A stretch of DNA of 58,898 nt from assembly GCA_030744435.1 (NCBI GenBank), contig JASLQO010000027.1:1-58898 (forward strand), in the 5' to 3' direction. Origin of the DNA: JASLQO01 sp002327525 (GTDB taxonomy: Bacteria; Pseudomonadota; Gammaproteobacteria; Pseudomonadales; Azotimanducaceae). Below, in pieces: positions 50,904 to 58,898 of this stretch (position 1 is its first letter; every line of letters starts with the position of its first letter). The notes beneath the pieces are model-generated. The model had not been told where the DNA came from. It was given only the letters and a program-made list of their open reading frames with translations, and made no database searches. A program made the position numbers and the translations under genes.

Positions 50904-52185
50904 AACCAGAATCCGTTCCGCCGCCATGCGGCGATTTGCCTCCGCGGGATATCTAGAACAGCAGCGCACCAATGCGGCCAAGCGCCGCGAAAAACAGGGT
51001 GATCCACCGACCGTCCACTATTTCCACCAGGTAGATGATCCTTACAGTCATCTGGCCGTACAGAAACTGGATCAACTCAAAGCACGCTACGACCTGAAGT
51101 TCCAGCCTCATCTGGTATCCAAACCCGATGCCGAATATCAAGGCGATGCCAAGCACTTCGACCTCTGGGCACGGCGCGATGCGGTGAGCGTTGCCGCTGA
51201 CTACGGCACAAATTTCTCTCCCACGATCGATGCACCGCCAGCGAACGCTGTAGGGATGGCGAATCAAACATTGGCCGGACGCCTCAACCAGGAAGACTTC
51301 ACCCACTGCGCTACCGAGACCGGTGATGCGTTGTGGACCAACCAGCCCATTCACCCGACGGGCAGCCCGAATGTTGGTGAGGAAGCCGTACGGCAGGGCA
51401 ATGCGAAACGTCGTGCGCTCGGACACTATCAGGGCGCGATGTTCTATTTCGATGGCGAATGGTTCTGGGGTATTGACCGTATGCGCTTGCTGGAGCAACG
51501 CCTGGCTGGTGAAGGGTTCGACAAACATCCCGGCCCACCTTGCATCCCCGAACCCACACCGATGGAAACCAGGGGTACGGGCATGGATGGGATCCTGCTC
51601 GAATACTTCCCATCCCTGCGCAGCCCCTATACCGCGATCGGTCATCAGCGCGTGCTGGATCTCATCACGAACAGCAGCGTGTCGGTCAGGGTGCGTCCGG
51701 TCATGCCGATGATGATGCGTGGTATACCCGCTCCGCGCGAGAAGCAGCGCTACATTATCACCGACGCCGGGCGGGAAGGCCGGGCACACGGCGTGCCTTT
51801 CGGGCGCATCGTCGATCCATTCGGCGATCCGGTCAAACGCGCGTTCGCTTTATTCCCTGCCGCGCAGGCGCTTGGGTATGGCATGGATTTCGTCACCGCC
51901 TACCTGAACGCAGCGTGGTTCGATGGCATAGACATCACCACGAACCAGGGACTCAAACAGGTGGTTCGCAACACCGGCCTGGATTGGCGACATCTGCCGA
52001 AAAACTCCCCAGAAGAGGCCTGGGAGGCCGTATTGGCAGACAACTTACGCGCGTTAGGCCAGGAAAACCTGTGGGGCGTGCCTAGTTTCAGAGTGTCAGG
52101 CGGCCGGGTAAGTGAATCGTACGCCTGCTGGGGTCAGGACCGAATCTGGCGGGTAGCCAACGAGATCGCGAGGAGAGCTTCGTAA
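50893..52185 (+). CDS. tandem DsbA/GST-kappa (2-hydroxychromene-2-carboxylate isomerase-like) protein
   Basis: This is a 430-residue protein made of two thioredoxin-like halves. The first shows VHYFHQVDDPYSHLAVQKLDQLKARYDLKF near residue 42, the second LLEYFPSLRSPYTAIGHQRVLDLITNSSVSV near 237. Both have an S-P-Y/D-P-Y loop of the GST-kappa/HCCA-isomerase type instead of a CxxC. The usual family length is about 200, so this is a natural duplication or fusion. The ATG overlaps the preceding gene by 11 bases. A glutathione-dependent isomerisation or conjugation in the same pathway as the upstream GST is the likeliest role. A REP-like half-element begins at its stop codon. Confidence 0.72.
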   Translation: MNLKTRIRSAAMRRFASAGYLEQQRTNAAKRREKQGDPPTVHYFHQVDDPYSHLAVQKLDQLKARYDLKFQPHLVSKPDAEYQGDAKHFDLWARRDAVSVAADYGTNFSPTIDAPPANAVGMANQTLAGRLNQEDFTHCATETGDALWTNQPIHPTGSPNVGEEAVRQGNAKRRALGHYQGAMFYFDGEWFWGIDRMRLLEQRLAGEGFDKHPGPPCIPEPTPMETRGTGMDGILLEYFPSLRSPYTAIGHQRVLDLITNSSVSVRVRPVMPMMMRGIPAPREKQRYIITDAGREGRAHGVPFGRIVDPFGDPVKRAFALFPAAQALGYGMDFVTAYLNAAWFDGIDITTNQGLKQVVRNTGLDWRHLPKNSPEEAWEAVLADNLRALGQENLWGVPSFRVSGGRVSESYACWGQDRIWRVANEIARRAS

Positions 52186-52186
52186 A

Positions 52187-52207
52187 AAGGGGACGGGTAC
52201 ACATTCA
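52187..52207. repeat. REP-like element, copy 3 (one arm)
   Basis: GGGGACGGGTACACATTC follows the GST-kappa stop immediately and matches copies 1 and 2 at 13 of the first 15 bases. No right arm is seen, so this copy is a half-element. Confidence 0.55.
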
Positions 52208-52334
52208 CACATTCAATGACTGAAAATGGCACGCATGCCTCTGGCCCGGTGAAGAAACCCTCATCAGGGGTCATGCGCTAACCACCCGCAATCGGTGCAG
52301 GACCCACCAACCCCCATTCCATCGCCCTGCCTAC

Positions 52335-52405
52335 GACATTACTAATGTCTACCATTATGACCGCTACCTAGAATCAAGCAAAAGCATTATAATGTTTGTC
52401 ATTAT
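52335..52405. promoter_or_regulatory. two palindromic operator copies before the haloalkane dehalogenase
   Basis: ATAATG TTTGT CATTAT (52389-52405) repeats the GST-operon operator exactly. A weaker copy CTAATG TCTAC CATTAT (52342-52358) has the same 6-5-6 spacing, 47 bases upstream centre to centre. It overlaps a perfect GACATTA-C-TAATGTC palindrome (52335-52349). Paired sites suggest cooperative repressor binding. Confidence 0.65.
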
Positions 52406-52421
52406 TCACAAAGCTGCCAAT

Positions 52422-53501
52422 GTGAAAATACTACGAACCCCCGACGAATACTTCGAAGGATTGGTGGATTACCCGTTTGCGCCACACTACACGACGATAC
52501 AGACGCACGACGGCAGCGACCTGCGAATCCACCATATCGATGAACGCCCTGCAGACGGGCCCTCTGATGCGCCGATAGTGCTGTGCATGCATGGTCAGCC
52601 CGTATGGAGTTATCTTTACCGCAAAATGATCCCCTACCTTACTGACGCAGGCATGCGCATCATCGCACCGGACCTCGTTGGCTACGGCAAGTCTGATAAG
52701 CCCGCCGCGAGGGAAGACTATAGCTACGAGCGCCAGGTTGAATGGATGGGCGCGTGGCTCGAAACCAACGACCTATCCGGCATCACGTTGTTCGGTCAAG
52801 ACTGGGGCGGTCTAATCGGGCTGCGTCTGGTTGTAAATCATCCGGAGCGCTTCGACCGCGTGGTGATCTCCAATACTGGCCTACCCTACAACCCAGACGT
52901 CCCCGAAGAGGTTGTTCGGCAGATCGAAGATTTTCGCACAAACGCACCGACACCCAGCCTGATCGAAATGCAGAAACAAGTGGGTGGAATGGGCGAGCGC
53001 GAGCATGCGGCGCGTAAGTTCGCCTACTGGCAGAAGTTTTGTTGGGAGAACGAAGACATGCCCATCGGCTTCATGATGTCGATGATGATGGAATCACATG
53101 CAAGGCCACTTCAGGCTTTTAAACTCCTCCTGAACAAGGCGGGTGTCACCTCTCCACTCTCCAGCCCGCTGGCCAAAGCGTATGACGCCCCGTTTCCGGA
53201 TCCCAGCTACAAAATGGGACCGCGCGCAATGCCGAGCTACGTCCCCATCCTGCCCACATCACCCTCGCTGGAGCAACAGCGCAGGGCCTGGGAATTTTTC
53301 GAGACCTTCGAGAAACCTTTTCTGTGTGCATTCGCCGACAACGATCCGGTGACGGCAGGTGCGGAGGCTGAGTTCCTGGAAAGAGTTCCAGGTACCAGGA
53401 ATCTACCGCACACCACGATAAACGACGGTGGGCACTTCGTGCAGGAGCTTGCACCTGGTCAGGTGTCACAGGTTGTCATCGATCTCATTCGATCAACCTG
53501 A
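52422..53501 (+). CDS. haloalkane dehalogenase
   Basis: This is a 359-residue alpha/beta hydrolase of the haloalkane dehalogenase family, which cleaves carbon-halogen bonds through an aspartyl ester. The GTG at 52422 gives the family-typical start KILRTPDEYFEGLVDYPFAP; the ATG at 52392 lies inside the operator palindrome. Hallmarks are MHGQPVWSYLYRKMIPYLTD (halide-stabilising Trp) near 62, nucleophile Asp127 in LFGQDWGGLIGLRLV, acid candidate in CAFADNDPVTAG, and catalytic His338 in DGGHFVQELAPGQ. The cap is longer than in DhlA (about 310 residues), with an insert around 160-250. Epoxide hydrolases share the fold, but the GQDWGG and HGQPxWSYLYRKM combination favours dehalogenase. Confidence 0.82.
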   Translation: MKILRTPDEYFEGLVDYPFAPHYTTIQTHDGSDLRIHHIDERPADGPSDAPIVLCMHGQPVWSYLYRKMIPYLTDAGMRIIAPDLVGYGKSDKPAAREDYSYERQVEWMGAWLETNDLSGITLFGQDWGGLIGLRLVVNHPERFDRVVISNTGLPYNPDVPEEVVRQIEDFRTNAPTPSLIEMQKQVGGMGEREHAARKFAYWQKFCWENEDMPIGFMMSMMMESHARPLQAFKLLLNKAGVTSPLSSPLAKAYDAPFPDPSYKMGPRAMPSYVPILPTSPSLEQQRRAWEFFETFEKPFLCAFADNDPVTAGAEAEFLERVPGTRNLPHTTINDGGHFVQELAPGQVSQVVIDLIRST

Positions 53502-53520
53502 ACACCGCGAGGTACTGGAG

Positions 53521-55137
53521 ATGAAGAAGCTACTGATCATCGCTACTTTGCTCATCGCGGCCGGTGTGTGGGCATTCACGCAATACTGGTACTACCTGCC
53601 CGGCATCATCTCCGGGATCGTCGATCCCGTGAGCGGGTATCGAGAAGTGGAATGGCAAACCGGCCCCACCGAAGCCACGTCGGAAGAAAGGCCGCCGAAC
53701 ATCGTTCTGATCGTCGCAGATGATCTAGGCTTCAATGACATCACCTTCTATGGTGGCGGCATCGCAAATGGCAGCGTGCCTACGTTCAACATCGATACCA
53801 TCGCCGCCGAGGGCATTCACTTCACTAATGGATATGCTGGCAACGGTACCTGTGCCCCTTCCCGGGCAGCACTCCTGACTGGTCGATTCGCGACGCGGTC
53901 GGGTTTCGAATTCACTCCCGCGCGGCCAGAATTCGCGCAGATGACGGCCGGTGATGGTTACATCGCCAAGAATGCCGAAAACTATCCACCCAGCGCTGAA
54001 CTGGGCTTGCCTGGCAGCGAAGTGACTCTGCCGGAGCTCCTGCAGCAGAGAGGCTATCACTCTGTCGCGCTGGGCAAATGGCATCTTGGCGAAGCCGAAA
54101 GTTATCGTCCCTTAGACCAGGGTTTCGATGAGTTCTTGGGATTTTTGCCGGGGGCAGCTATGTTTCTGCCCGAAGACGATCCGAACGTGGTGAATTCCAA
54201 GCAGGACTTCGACCCAATCGACAGGTTTCTGTGGCCAAATCTGAAATTCGCTGTACGACACAACAACAGCGAGCGCTTTCATCCTGACTCACACATGACC
54301 GATTACTTCAGTCGCCACGCCGTGAAGGTAATCGAAGCCAATCGTAATCGGCCGTTCTTCCTGTACCTCGCATACAACGCCCCGCACACCCCTTTGCAGG
54401 CAGAGAAAGCTGACTTTGAGGCCCTGGCCCATATCGCCAACCACACCGAGCGAACGTACGCTGCCATGTTAAGAGGCTTGGACCGTGGCATCGGGCAGGT
54501 GTTGGAATCACTGGAAGACAACGGAATTACCGACAATACCATCGTCATATTCACCAGCGACAACGGCGGCGCCGGCTACGTAGGTCTGCCCGACCTGAAT
54601 AAACCCTATCGCGGCTGGAAAATCACATTCTTCGAAGGCGGCATCCACGCACCCTATTTTATGCGTTGGCCGGAAAGAATTCCGGCTGGCAGCCATTACG
54701 ATTCCGCAGTTGCGCACATCGACATCTTTTCGACCGCACTGGCGGCCGCAGGGGTGCCGCTACCAGAAGACCGCACAATCGACGGAGTTGATTTACTCGA
54801 ATATGCACTTGCCGATTCGCAGCCCCCGTTGAGGCGCCCGCTGTTCTGGCGCACGGGCGGCTACAAAGTAGTACAGCAGGACGGCTGGAAGCTGCAACTG
54901 CAGGAACAGAACGGCAAAACCTGGCTGTACAACTTGAATGAAGACCCAACCGAGCGAAACAACCTGAGCGCCTCCCATCCAGACAGGCTGGCCGAGCTCA
55001 AGGCACTTTTGTACAACCTGGACGAGCAAATGGTTGAACCGCTATGGCCCGCCCTGGTGCAGGCTCCCATCGTTATCGACTACACCATCGACAAGGTACC
55101 CGAAACAGATCACGAAACGATCATTTGGACTAACTGA
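53521..55137 (+). CDS. sulfatase (arylsulfatase family), N-terminally anchored
   Basis: This is a 538-residue type I sulfatase. The ATG at 53521 starts a signal/anchor helix (KKLLIIATLLIAAGVWAF), so the enzyme acts in the periplasm or at the membrane surface. The formylglycine motif is GNGTCAPSRAALLTGR (Cys111). Metal ligands include PNIVLIVADDLGFNDITFYG, HSVALGKWHLGE, LAYNAPHTPLQAEKADFEAL and FTSDNGGAGY. It needs a formylglycine-generating or anaerobic maturase encoded elsewhere. It lies 19 bases after the dehalogenase and may be cotranscribed under the same operator. The substrate, a sulfate ester of a glycan, steroid or aromatic, is open. Confidence 0.88.
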   Translation: MKKLLIIATLLIAAGVWAFTQYWYYLPGIISGIVDPVSGYREVEWQTGPTEATSEERPPNIVLIVADDLGFNDITFYGGGIANGSVPTFNIDTIAAEGIHFTNGYAGNGTCAPSRAALLTGRFATRSGFEFTPARPEFAQMTAGDGYIAKNAENYPPSAELGLPGSEVTLPELLQQRGYHSVALGKWHLGEAESYRPLDQGFDEFLGFLPGAAMFLPEDDPNVVNSKQDFDPIDRFLWPNLKFAVRHNNSERFHPDSHMTDYFSRHAVKVIEANRNRPFFLYLAYNAPHTPLQAEKADFEALAHIANHTERTYAAMLRGLDRGIGQVLESLEDNGITDNTIVIFTSDNGGAGYVGLPDLNKPYRGWKITFFEGGIHAPYFMRWPERIPAGSHYDSAVAHIDIFSTALAAAGVPLPEDRTIDGVDLLEYALADSQPPLRRPLFWRTGGYKVVQQDGWKLQLQEQNGKTWLYNLNEDPTERNNLSASHPDRLAELKALLYNLDEQMVEPLWPALVQAPIVIDYTIDKVPETDHETIIWTN

Positions 55138-55298
55138 GTTGGGGTAAAGTGGCGGCACGTCAGGGTATGGCCACGATCAAACTGAATGATAGGACCGTCA
55201 TTCGCGATGGTGCTCCGATTGCTATCGGCTTGTGATATGTCGAATATATCGAACGTCAAATCGTCTCGGCGGATTGAACAAAGGGATAATCTGGAAGT

Positions 55299-56000
55299 GT
55301 GGTCGTGATAAGGACACTCATCAGAATCGCCGTTGGCACACTCGTTACGATAGCTGTCGTCGTGTTAGGAGCGTTCCTATTTCTCTACTTTTCGTCACGC
55401 CCACCTCTATCCACTGACCCAGCAACCCTGGCGGGTGATGGCAGCACCATCAACTACTGCGAACTGCCCGTGCTTGATGGAAGCGGTAAGATGGCAGTCG
55501 ACATTCCGAAAGGTAACACGCCGGGCTGCAGCTACACCCACTTCCCCCTTCCGATACTAAGGGAATGCACCGAACGCTTACCCGAGGGTGCAGATGACAT
55601 TCGCGGACTGTGGATTGGTGTCACCGGCAACGTCGGACACGTGGAGCGCGTGGAACAATGCGGCGCACGCACCGTCGTCACCGCCAGTGGCATCATTCAT
55701 GACTCGGGCCCAAACAGTACCGGGGGATATAATTCCAACGATACGGAAGGCGGAGTGTTGTTTACCATCGGGGATAAGGAGTACTGCCCGCGCACCTCTG
55801 CCGGCATGTTCTGGAACAACGGCATACTCGATTTTCGAATCTTTGGCTGGGGTCCTGTCGTCGTCAGGCGTTACATGGACGGCGAGCAATTGGTGTGGGA
55901 GTACGCGGACGGCAGCGTCACATATCTGGACCGGCTTTGTCGACTACCGGAAGAGCACAAAGTGCCGACACCGCGCGGCCGGCGGGTTGACTTCTCATAA
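55299..56000 (+). CDS. membrane-anchored protein of unknown function
   Basis: This is a 233-residue frame from GTG 55299 (GTG 55305 is an alternative). It starts with one hydrophobic helix (IAVGTLVTIAVVVLGAFLFL), then an extracytoplasmic domain with six cysteines (NYCELP, GCSYTH, LRECTER, EQCGAR, EYCPRT, RLCRLP), suggesting disulfides. Later segments (GGVLFTIGDKEYCPRTSAGM, VVVRRYMDGEQLVWEYADGS) look beta-rich. I do not recognise the family. It follows the sulfatase by 161 bases on the same strand. Confidence 0.6.
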   Translation: MVVIRTLIRIAVGTLVTIAVVVLGAFLFLYFSSRPPLSTDPATLAGDGSTINYCELPVLDGSGKMAVDIPKGNTPGCSYTHFPLPILRECTERLPEGADDIRGLWIGVTGNVGHVERVEQCGARTVVTASGIIHDSGPNSTGGYNSNDTEGGVLFTIGDKEYCPRTSAGMFWNNGILDFRIFGWGPVVVRRYMDGEQLVWEYADGSVTYLDRLCRLPEEHKVPTPRGRRVDFS

Positions 56001-56494
56001 ACAGGATTAGGGATCGACACGACAACCACCAGGCTCCACACCGGGTACATCGTCTTCCTCTCGGCGGACGGCTCCAGCAGCTACACATCGGCACTTCTAC
56101 TGTCTAAGTCGAACTGTGAGCGAAGCCGATAACCCGCGCCTGGTTTCGCGGTGAGTTTGAGAATCGCCTTGCCGCAGTACCCTGAGTGAATGGTATGGTC
56201 CATAAGTGTGTACCTCCCCTTTTCAGCCATTATTGGCGGCTTTCACCCGCGCCAATAGTCATATATCTAATTGTCATTAATGCTGTCTGCTGACGCCCTG
56301 AGATACCGCCGTATCGAATGCTTGTTCCGCGGGCGGGAGGAAACACATGATGAGTCAAAATAGACCAAAGGTTAAAGACATGGCCGTGGCGGCCGCACTC
56401 GGTGTGCTGCTCACGACGTTGACAGCTGGCGCCGCCGGCAAGGACGGGCCGCTGCCGACCTGGGTCTGTCGACCGACCCGCCGCCCGGCAACGT
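56001..56494. other. gene-free stretch with a broken leader-like ORF
   Basis: At 56347 a plus-strand frame begins with a signal-peptide-like segment (VKDMAVAAALGVLLTTLTAG), but it soon runs antisense into the transposase remnant and is not a recognisable gene. It is probably the surviving 5' end of an exported protein gene cut by the insertion. Confidence 0.35.
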
Positions 56495-56658
56495 CTCGGC
56501 CCAGATCGATTCGGGTGAGCGGAATGCTTTGTGGCGCATGCCGATGTCAACGTCCCATCCACGCTGCAGCGCTCACTGGACGTAAGACCTTTACGACGTG
56601 CCAGCTTTACCACTTTATCGAACAGCGCTTTGCCTGCCAGCCTCTTGATCTTGCGCAA
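56495..56658 (-). pseudogene. IS5-family transposase fragment
   Basis: The minus strand reads RLAGKALFDKVVKLARRKGL followed by SSERCSVDGTLTSACATKHS. The V-D-G-T-L motif followed by an A-x-A-x-x-K-S stretch is the DDE region with the first catalytic Asp of IS5-type transposases (usual form F-S-V-D-G-T-L-I-x-A-W-A-S-x-K-S-F). Only about 50 residues survive, without terminal repeats, so the element is dead. Confidence 0.6.
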
Positions 56659-56809
56659 GGGATGACCCCCTCGGGGTCCGATCCTCTAGCGATACATAGC
56701 TGAAAAATATTGCGCTCGAAGGATCCGATCCTCGCAACTCATTGACTCCGTCTATCGGTTAACGCATTTCCGCCGTTTATCGAGACTTTTTCAGCAGCCT
56801 GCTAGAACG

Positions 56810-57098
56810 CTACACACCGAGCACCTGCTTGGCGATGAGGTTGTGTTGCACCTCCGACGAGCCGCCTGCAATGGTATATCCGCGATGGTGGTAACGGCCG
56901 CAAGCGACGAATTCGGCATAGTCGGGAGCAACGATAGGAAACACTAAAGAGACGTACGGTAACGCGGTGCGGTCCGTGGTCGGGGGCAGAGCGGCACATC
57001 GAACGATTCGCACAGTTCAGAATTGCAGGATGAATGTCGGCCGTATGACTCTGGTCGAGAAGATTCGCGAGTGCGAGTTGGGCGCCGAATCCAACCAT
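56810..57098 (-). pseudogene. 3' remnant of an acyl-CoA dehydrogenase
   Basis: The last residues read GYTIAGGSSEVQHNLIAKQV then LGV and TAG at 56810-56812, the C-terminal FAD/substrate loop of acyl-CoA dehydrogenases. Upstream frames give MVGFGAQLALANLLDQSHTA and other fragments separated by frame changes. The rest of the gene (about 300 residues) is gone. Confidence 0.7.
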
Positions 57099-57146
57099 GT
57101 GGCGTAGCCTGTGGGTACTGGCACGAGTGGCAGCACCGGACCAGAA

Positions 57147-58568
57147 TCACTCGATGGTGTTTCGTTCCGCCAGAATCCGACGAATCTCCGTATGTTCTTT
57201 CTCGTTGAAGGTGAATCGAAGGAACAGAATGGTACCGATCAGATAGCCACCGGCTGGCAGCCAGGCAAAGAGGGCACGCATCGCGAATTTCGTCGATTCC
57301 GTCTGTTCGACGTTTGGCTCGAAACCAATCAGCTGCAGGACAAACCCGGTGATGACCGCCGTCAGGGAAGCTGCGCCTTTGCGGATCATATTCCAGACCG
57401 CGTAGTAGGTTCCCTCCTTTCGTTCGCCCGTCACATATTCATCATAGTCGATGATATCGGCCTGGATGGCCGGAGCAACCACGGCGCCGATACCACTGAC
57501 GGTGCCTAGCGCAAATGACAGAATCCAGATCAGGATCGGGAATTCCAACGAAAAGAAGTAGCCGATGAAGATGGCGGTGCTCATCCCCATTGAAATTGCC
57601 CACAACAGTTTCTTGCCCGTATAGACAGACAATCTGATCCAGAGGGGTGTGAAAGCAAACTGGGGCACGGTGTAGACGACCAGCACGGATACCATGAACA
57701 GCGAAGAGTTCACTGGCATCTCGTCCACCGGGATCACGTAAGTAGAAAGATAGGGTACCAACATGCCGATGCTGGCCGCGCCAAATGTCTCGATCGCGTA
57801 GACAATGAGCAACAACAATGCGTGTGGATTACGGAATACATCGGCGAAGGATTTGAATGGATTGGTCGCACCACGACCCTGGTAGTCGTTGCGCTCAGGC
57901 AGCAGCAGGGTTGATCCCAACACCACACCGGTTATGGCAAAGCCGGCAATCGAAGACAGGATGATGGCGGCAGTTCGTTTGTCATCTGAACTGTCCATCA
58001 GGTAAAGCGAGATCAAACCGAGAAACGAACCAATGGCACCAATCATGTGGCTATAGCCATACAACCGCGTGCGCTCGTGATAATTGGGTGTGAGCTCGAC
58101 GCCCAGTGCGCCGTAAGGCACGAAGAACGCTGTGCTCGCCGACTCGTAGACGAACAACGCAACAGCCATCCAGATGACGATCATCATACCGTCCAATACG
58201 GATGGAGGAGACCAGATCATCACGAGGCCGACACTCATGGGCACGGCGGCCGCAAACATCCACGTCCTTCGTCTGCCGAACCTGGATCGTGTTCGATCCG
58301 ACAGATACCCGGCCAATGGATCCGAAACACCGTCCCATATTCGCGAAACCGCAATCAGGGCACCCATGGCCGCGGGAGCAATCAGCAGGACGTCCGTGGC
58401 AAACTTCATCAGGTACGTGCCGAAAAGCAGACCCATGATGCCGAGGCTGATTCGGGGCATTGAATATGCCCAGATGACGCCGCTGGAGAGCCTCTCGACT
58501 CCCGCTGCGCCGACGGCGGTAGCGGACAGGTCTTTGACGGAGCCATCCGGTAGAGACTGTTCAGTCAC
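57147..58568 (-). CDS. GPH/MelB-type MFS cation symporter
   Basis: This is a 473-residue, 12-helix transporter of the glycoside-pentoside-hexuronide:cation symporter group. Marks are the N-terminal MKFATDVLLIAPAAMGALIA, the GVSDPLAGYLSDRTRSRFGRRRTW cytoplasmic loop (D-P-x-x-G-x-x-S-D-R-T-x-S-R-x-G-R-R-R) near residue 80-105, and the central PYGALGVELTPNYHERTRLYGY. The C-terminal DIIDYDEYVTGERKEGTYYAV loop is also typical. Members import sugars, glucuronides or sulfonated/steroid conjugates with Na+ or H+. The start is the GTG at 58568. Uptake of a conjugated substrate would fit the sulfatase and dehalogenase nearby, but this is inference. Confidence 0.85.
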   Translation of the reverse strand: MTEQSLPDGSVKDLSATAVGAAGVERLSSGVIWAYSMPRISLGIMGLLFGTYLMKFATDVLLIAPAAMGALIAVSRIWDGVSDPLAGYLSDRTRSRFGRRRTWMFAAAVPMSVGLVMIWSPPSVLDGMMIVIWMAVALFVYESASTAFFVPYGALGVELTPNYHERTRLYGYSHMIGAIGSFLGLISLYLMDSSDDKRTAAIILSSIAGFAITGVVLGSTLLLPERNDYQGRGATNPFKSFADVFRNPHALLLLIVYAIETFGAASIGMLVPYLSTYVIPVDEMPVNSSLFMVSVLVVYTVPQFAFTPLWIRLSVYTGKKLLWAISMGMSTAIFIGYFFSLEFPILIWILSFALGTVSGIGAVVAPAIQADIIDYDEYVTGERKEGTYYAVWNMIRKGAASLTAVITGFVLQLIGFEPNVEQTESTKFAMRALFAWLPAGGYLIGTILFLRFTFNEKEHTEIRRILAERNTIE

Positions 58569-58898
58569 GGGTCCATCCAGGTTCCAACGCCGCTCCTTCC
58601 TCTTTCACCAACACTATAGAGCAAACGCCGGGGTTGAAGCGCCCCCGGTTTTCCCGATGGTTTGGCCCCGAAATAGTGAACACCTCGACTAGCCACTGTG
58701 CTGCTCCCCGCGTACCGCATCACCATGCCGAACATCCCTGTTATTCTTCCTATTCGTAAGTCGCATCAAAGAAAGAAACTCGAACGCTTATGTCGGTATA
58801 TCACTAGGCCTGCGATTGCGGAAAGACGATTGTCCCTGGCCAACAACGGCAACGTCGTCATTGCTCTGAAGACGCCGTACGATGACACAACCACACAT
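58569..58898. other. gene-free window end
   Basis: I see no gene, repeat or clear promoter element in the last 330 bases; the region upstream of the transporter presumably contains its promoter. Confidence 0.4.

Noticed and set aside
56258..56276. TAATTGTCATTAATG near 56266 as another copy of the ATAATG operator.
   Set aside because: Only one half matches, the spacing is wrong, and no intact gene follows.
1..58898. CRISPR arrays, tRNA or rRNA genes, and complete insertion sequences or prophage.
   Set aside because: No regularly spaced direct repeats, cloverleaf-like or rRNA-like sequence was noticed, and the only transposase trace is a 50-residue IS5 fragment.

Overview
The window reads as a chromosomal stretch of a moderately GC-rich, chemoheterotrophic proteobacterium. 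A gammaproteobacterium is most likely, but the sequence does not prove it. Its gene content is that of acyl-CoA, alicyclic or steroid-like, and xenobiotic catabolism. There are five acyl-CoA dehydrogenases and a sixth remnant, three intact CaiB/BaiF CoA-transferases and one deleted copy, and an acyl-CoA ligase. There is also a DUF35/thiolase pair, a Baeyer-Villiger-type monooxygenase, an LLM flavin oxidoreductase, several GST-fold proteins, a haloalkane dehalogenase and a sulfatase. No rRNA, tRNA or CRISPR array was seen. All calls come from reading the sequence; no database search was run.

Layout. (1) 232-5572: a tightly overlapping five-gene operon for 2-oxoacid:ferredoxin oxidoreductases. 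It holds iorA, an IorB-ferredoxin fusion, korA, korB and a gamma subunit. (2) 5768-11254: a nitroreductase, an acyl-CoA dehydrogenase, a cupin, an exported methyltransferase, a TIGR04076-like protein and three broken genes. (3) 11347-14063: a four-carbon acid sugar kinase translationally coupled to a ThDP enzyme. (4) 14084-21875: an acyl-CoA ligase, an acyl-CoA dehydrogenase, and a CoA-transferase divergent from a two-gene operon. That operon encodes a glycine/betaine-reductase-B-like protein interrupted by an in-frame UGA, followed by a CoA-transferase. (5) 22344-29772: a ferredoxin piece, a VOC protein, MarR, a carboxymuconolactone-decarboxylase-fold protein, a thioesterase, the monooxygenase and the LLM enzyme. 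Three copies of one palindromic operator tie several of these together. (6) 29843-45998: a GH4 glycosidase, a beta-oxidation-like DUF35/thiolase/SDR/MaoC cluster with nonsense and frameshift lesions, a GST, a DUF1786 protein, CoA-transferases, an acyl-CoA dehydrogenase pair and a frameshifted TetR. (7) 46847-58568: a hydrocarbon-cluster-type protein of unknown function, a GST/MBL/GST-kappa operon and a haloalkane dehalogenase sharing another palindrome, then a sulfatase and a GPH-type transporter.

The two strongest observations are the following. First, the UGA at 20258-20260 sits in a UxxC context, with uninterrupted family similarity on both sides. It is followed by a hairpin whose position and size match the Escherichia coli fdhF SECIS, so this is very probably a selenoprotein. 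Second, two different palindromes recur upstream of functionally coherent genes, outlining two small regulons.

Gene decay is conspicuous. About sixteen genes are truncated, internally deleted, frameshifted or carry nonsense codons. The lesions are diverse (substitutions, indels, large deletions), which looks more like genuine erosion than base-calling error alone. An erosion-prone or host-associated lineage is one reading of this.
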